The translations under genes were made by a program, and so were the position numbers. 64,000 nt of DNA from Micrococcaceae bacterium Sec5.7 (GTDB lineage Bacteria > Actinomycetota > Actinomycetes > Actinomycetales > Micrococcaceae). The notes beneath the pieces are model-generated. The model had not been told where the DNA came from and made no database searches. It saw only the letters and a list, made by a program, of their open reading frames with translations. This document shows positions 63,517 through 64,000 of the stretch, in pieces. The number at the start of each line of letters is the position of its first letter. The first letter of the stretch is position 1. The DNA lies in assembly GCA_039636785.1 (NCBI GenBank), contig CP144169.1, positions 3,472,001 through 3,536,000 of the forward strand. Direction: 5' to 3'.

Positions 63517-63913
63517 GGTACGCCGTCGATCCGCGCGTCGACGAATATATCGACGCATTGCCGGACTGGCAGCAAGCCATCTGCCATGAGGTCCGGAGTG
63601 TGGTCCACGCCGCCGACCCCGAGGTCGTCGAAACCATCAAGCGAACGAAACGAATCGTCCGTACTTCGTACTCCAGGGCAACATCTGCGCACTGCTGGCA
63701 GCCAAGGACCACGTCAATCTGTTCCTGTACGACGGCGCCATGGTCCCTGATCCCGAACACATCATCGCGGCAGGACATGACAACAAGACCGCACGCACCG
63801 TTGCCTTCCGCCAAGGTGAGGCGGTCAACGCCGCCGCACTTATCGAAATGCTCAAGTGCATCATCGCCAACAACCGCTCCGGCGGCAGGCACAAGATGAA
63901 AGGCGGTCGTTAG
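63513..63913 (+). pseudogene. DUF1801 gene broken by a 5-bp tandem duplication
   Basis: GTG at 63513 overlaps the methyltransferase stop. The first 45 residues (YAVDPRVDEYIDALPDWQQAICHEVRSVV) match DUF1801. At 63645-63654 the sequence ACGAA occurs twice in tandem, adding 5 bp and changing frame. The remainder of the protein (PYFVLQGNICALLAAKDHVNLFLYDG..., ending KMKGGR at 63913) continues only in the new frame. Removing one ACGAA restores an uninterrupted protein of about 130 residues. DUF1801 proteins are small, of unknown function. Confidence 0.85.
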
Positions 63914-64000
63914 CCCGGCCGCGCAGCTGAGGGACGAACGGCTGGACCATCGCTCGCGTTGACAGGTTCATGCTCGGTTCGAAAACCCGGCGGACAAGGG

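Overview
The window is high-GC DNA from an actinobacterium, most probably a member of the Micrococcaceae such as Arthrobacter, Pseudarthrobacter or Paenarthrobacter. Supporting this are a DUF3073 protein, a Septum_form-domain protein, an HspR-type HAIR element before clpB, and short dispersed 'TTCGACA.GCTCAACC' repeats of a kind I associate with that family. I see no rRNA, tRNA or CRISPR array.

Region by region. 0-3.4 kb: an anti-sigma-factor antagonist/anti-sigma pair converges on a two-component system, next to a small secreted acidic protein. 3.6-9.2 kb: aldose epimerase, two ureide-pathway genes (uraD, uraH), a membrane protein and purF-purM. 9.2-11.2 kb: a remnant ABC ATPase, a frameshifted SRPBCC/TIGR03086 gene with its ArsR regulator, and DUF3073. 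11.5-16 kb: a Septum_form protein, clpB with a HAIR operator and a secreted trypsin-like protease. 16.2-19 kb: a decayed molybdate operon (modA deletion, modB and modC frameshifts) with an intact regulator. 19.2-29.8 kb: a surface-polysaccharide locus holding a metallophosphoesterase, a GH16 enzyme, three GT2 domains (one fused to a flippase), an HprK-like P-loop protein, polytopic membrane proteins and a secreted jelly-roll-like protein. 29.8-41 kb: housekeeping and accessory genes, including two SRPBCC genes sharing one ArsR-type operator, an amino-acid permease, trpF, hutD, ferritin, and a guanidine-III riboswitch in front of paired SMR guanidinium exporters.

41-55.9 kb is the most coherent block, a taurine/sulfonate dissimilation island. 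The tpa-pta-yeiH-tauE operon runs leftward. Diverging from it are ald and a MocR regulator. xsc is read leftward and faces a divergent IclR gene. Behind iclR come a CobS-like AAA+ ATPase and a CobT-like VWA protein, then a convergent APC permease. The expected flow is taurine to sulfoacetaldehyde (Tpa), alanine back to pyruvate plus ammonia (Ald), sulfoacetaldehyde plus phosphate to acetyl phosphate plus sulfite (Xsc), acetyl phosphate to acetyl-CoA (Pta), and sulfite or sulfate out (TauE, YeiH). The AAA+/VWA pair is unexplained by the pathway; no CobN is seen here, and I suggest it is a remodelling or activating machine for this pathway.

56-64 kb: a lipoprotein behind a highly structured leader, a frameshifted beta-propeller gene, a 134-bp exact copy of part of the second SMR gene, aldo/keto reductase, MBL hydrolase, a DEAD-box helicase, a methyltransferase and a DUF1801 gene broken by a 5-bp tandem duplication. 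Recent gene decay (at least seven broken genes or fragments) is a theme of the window.
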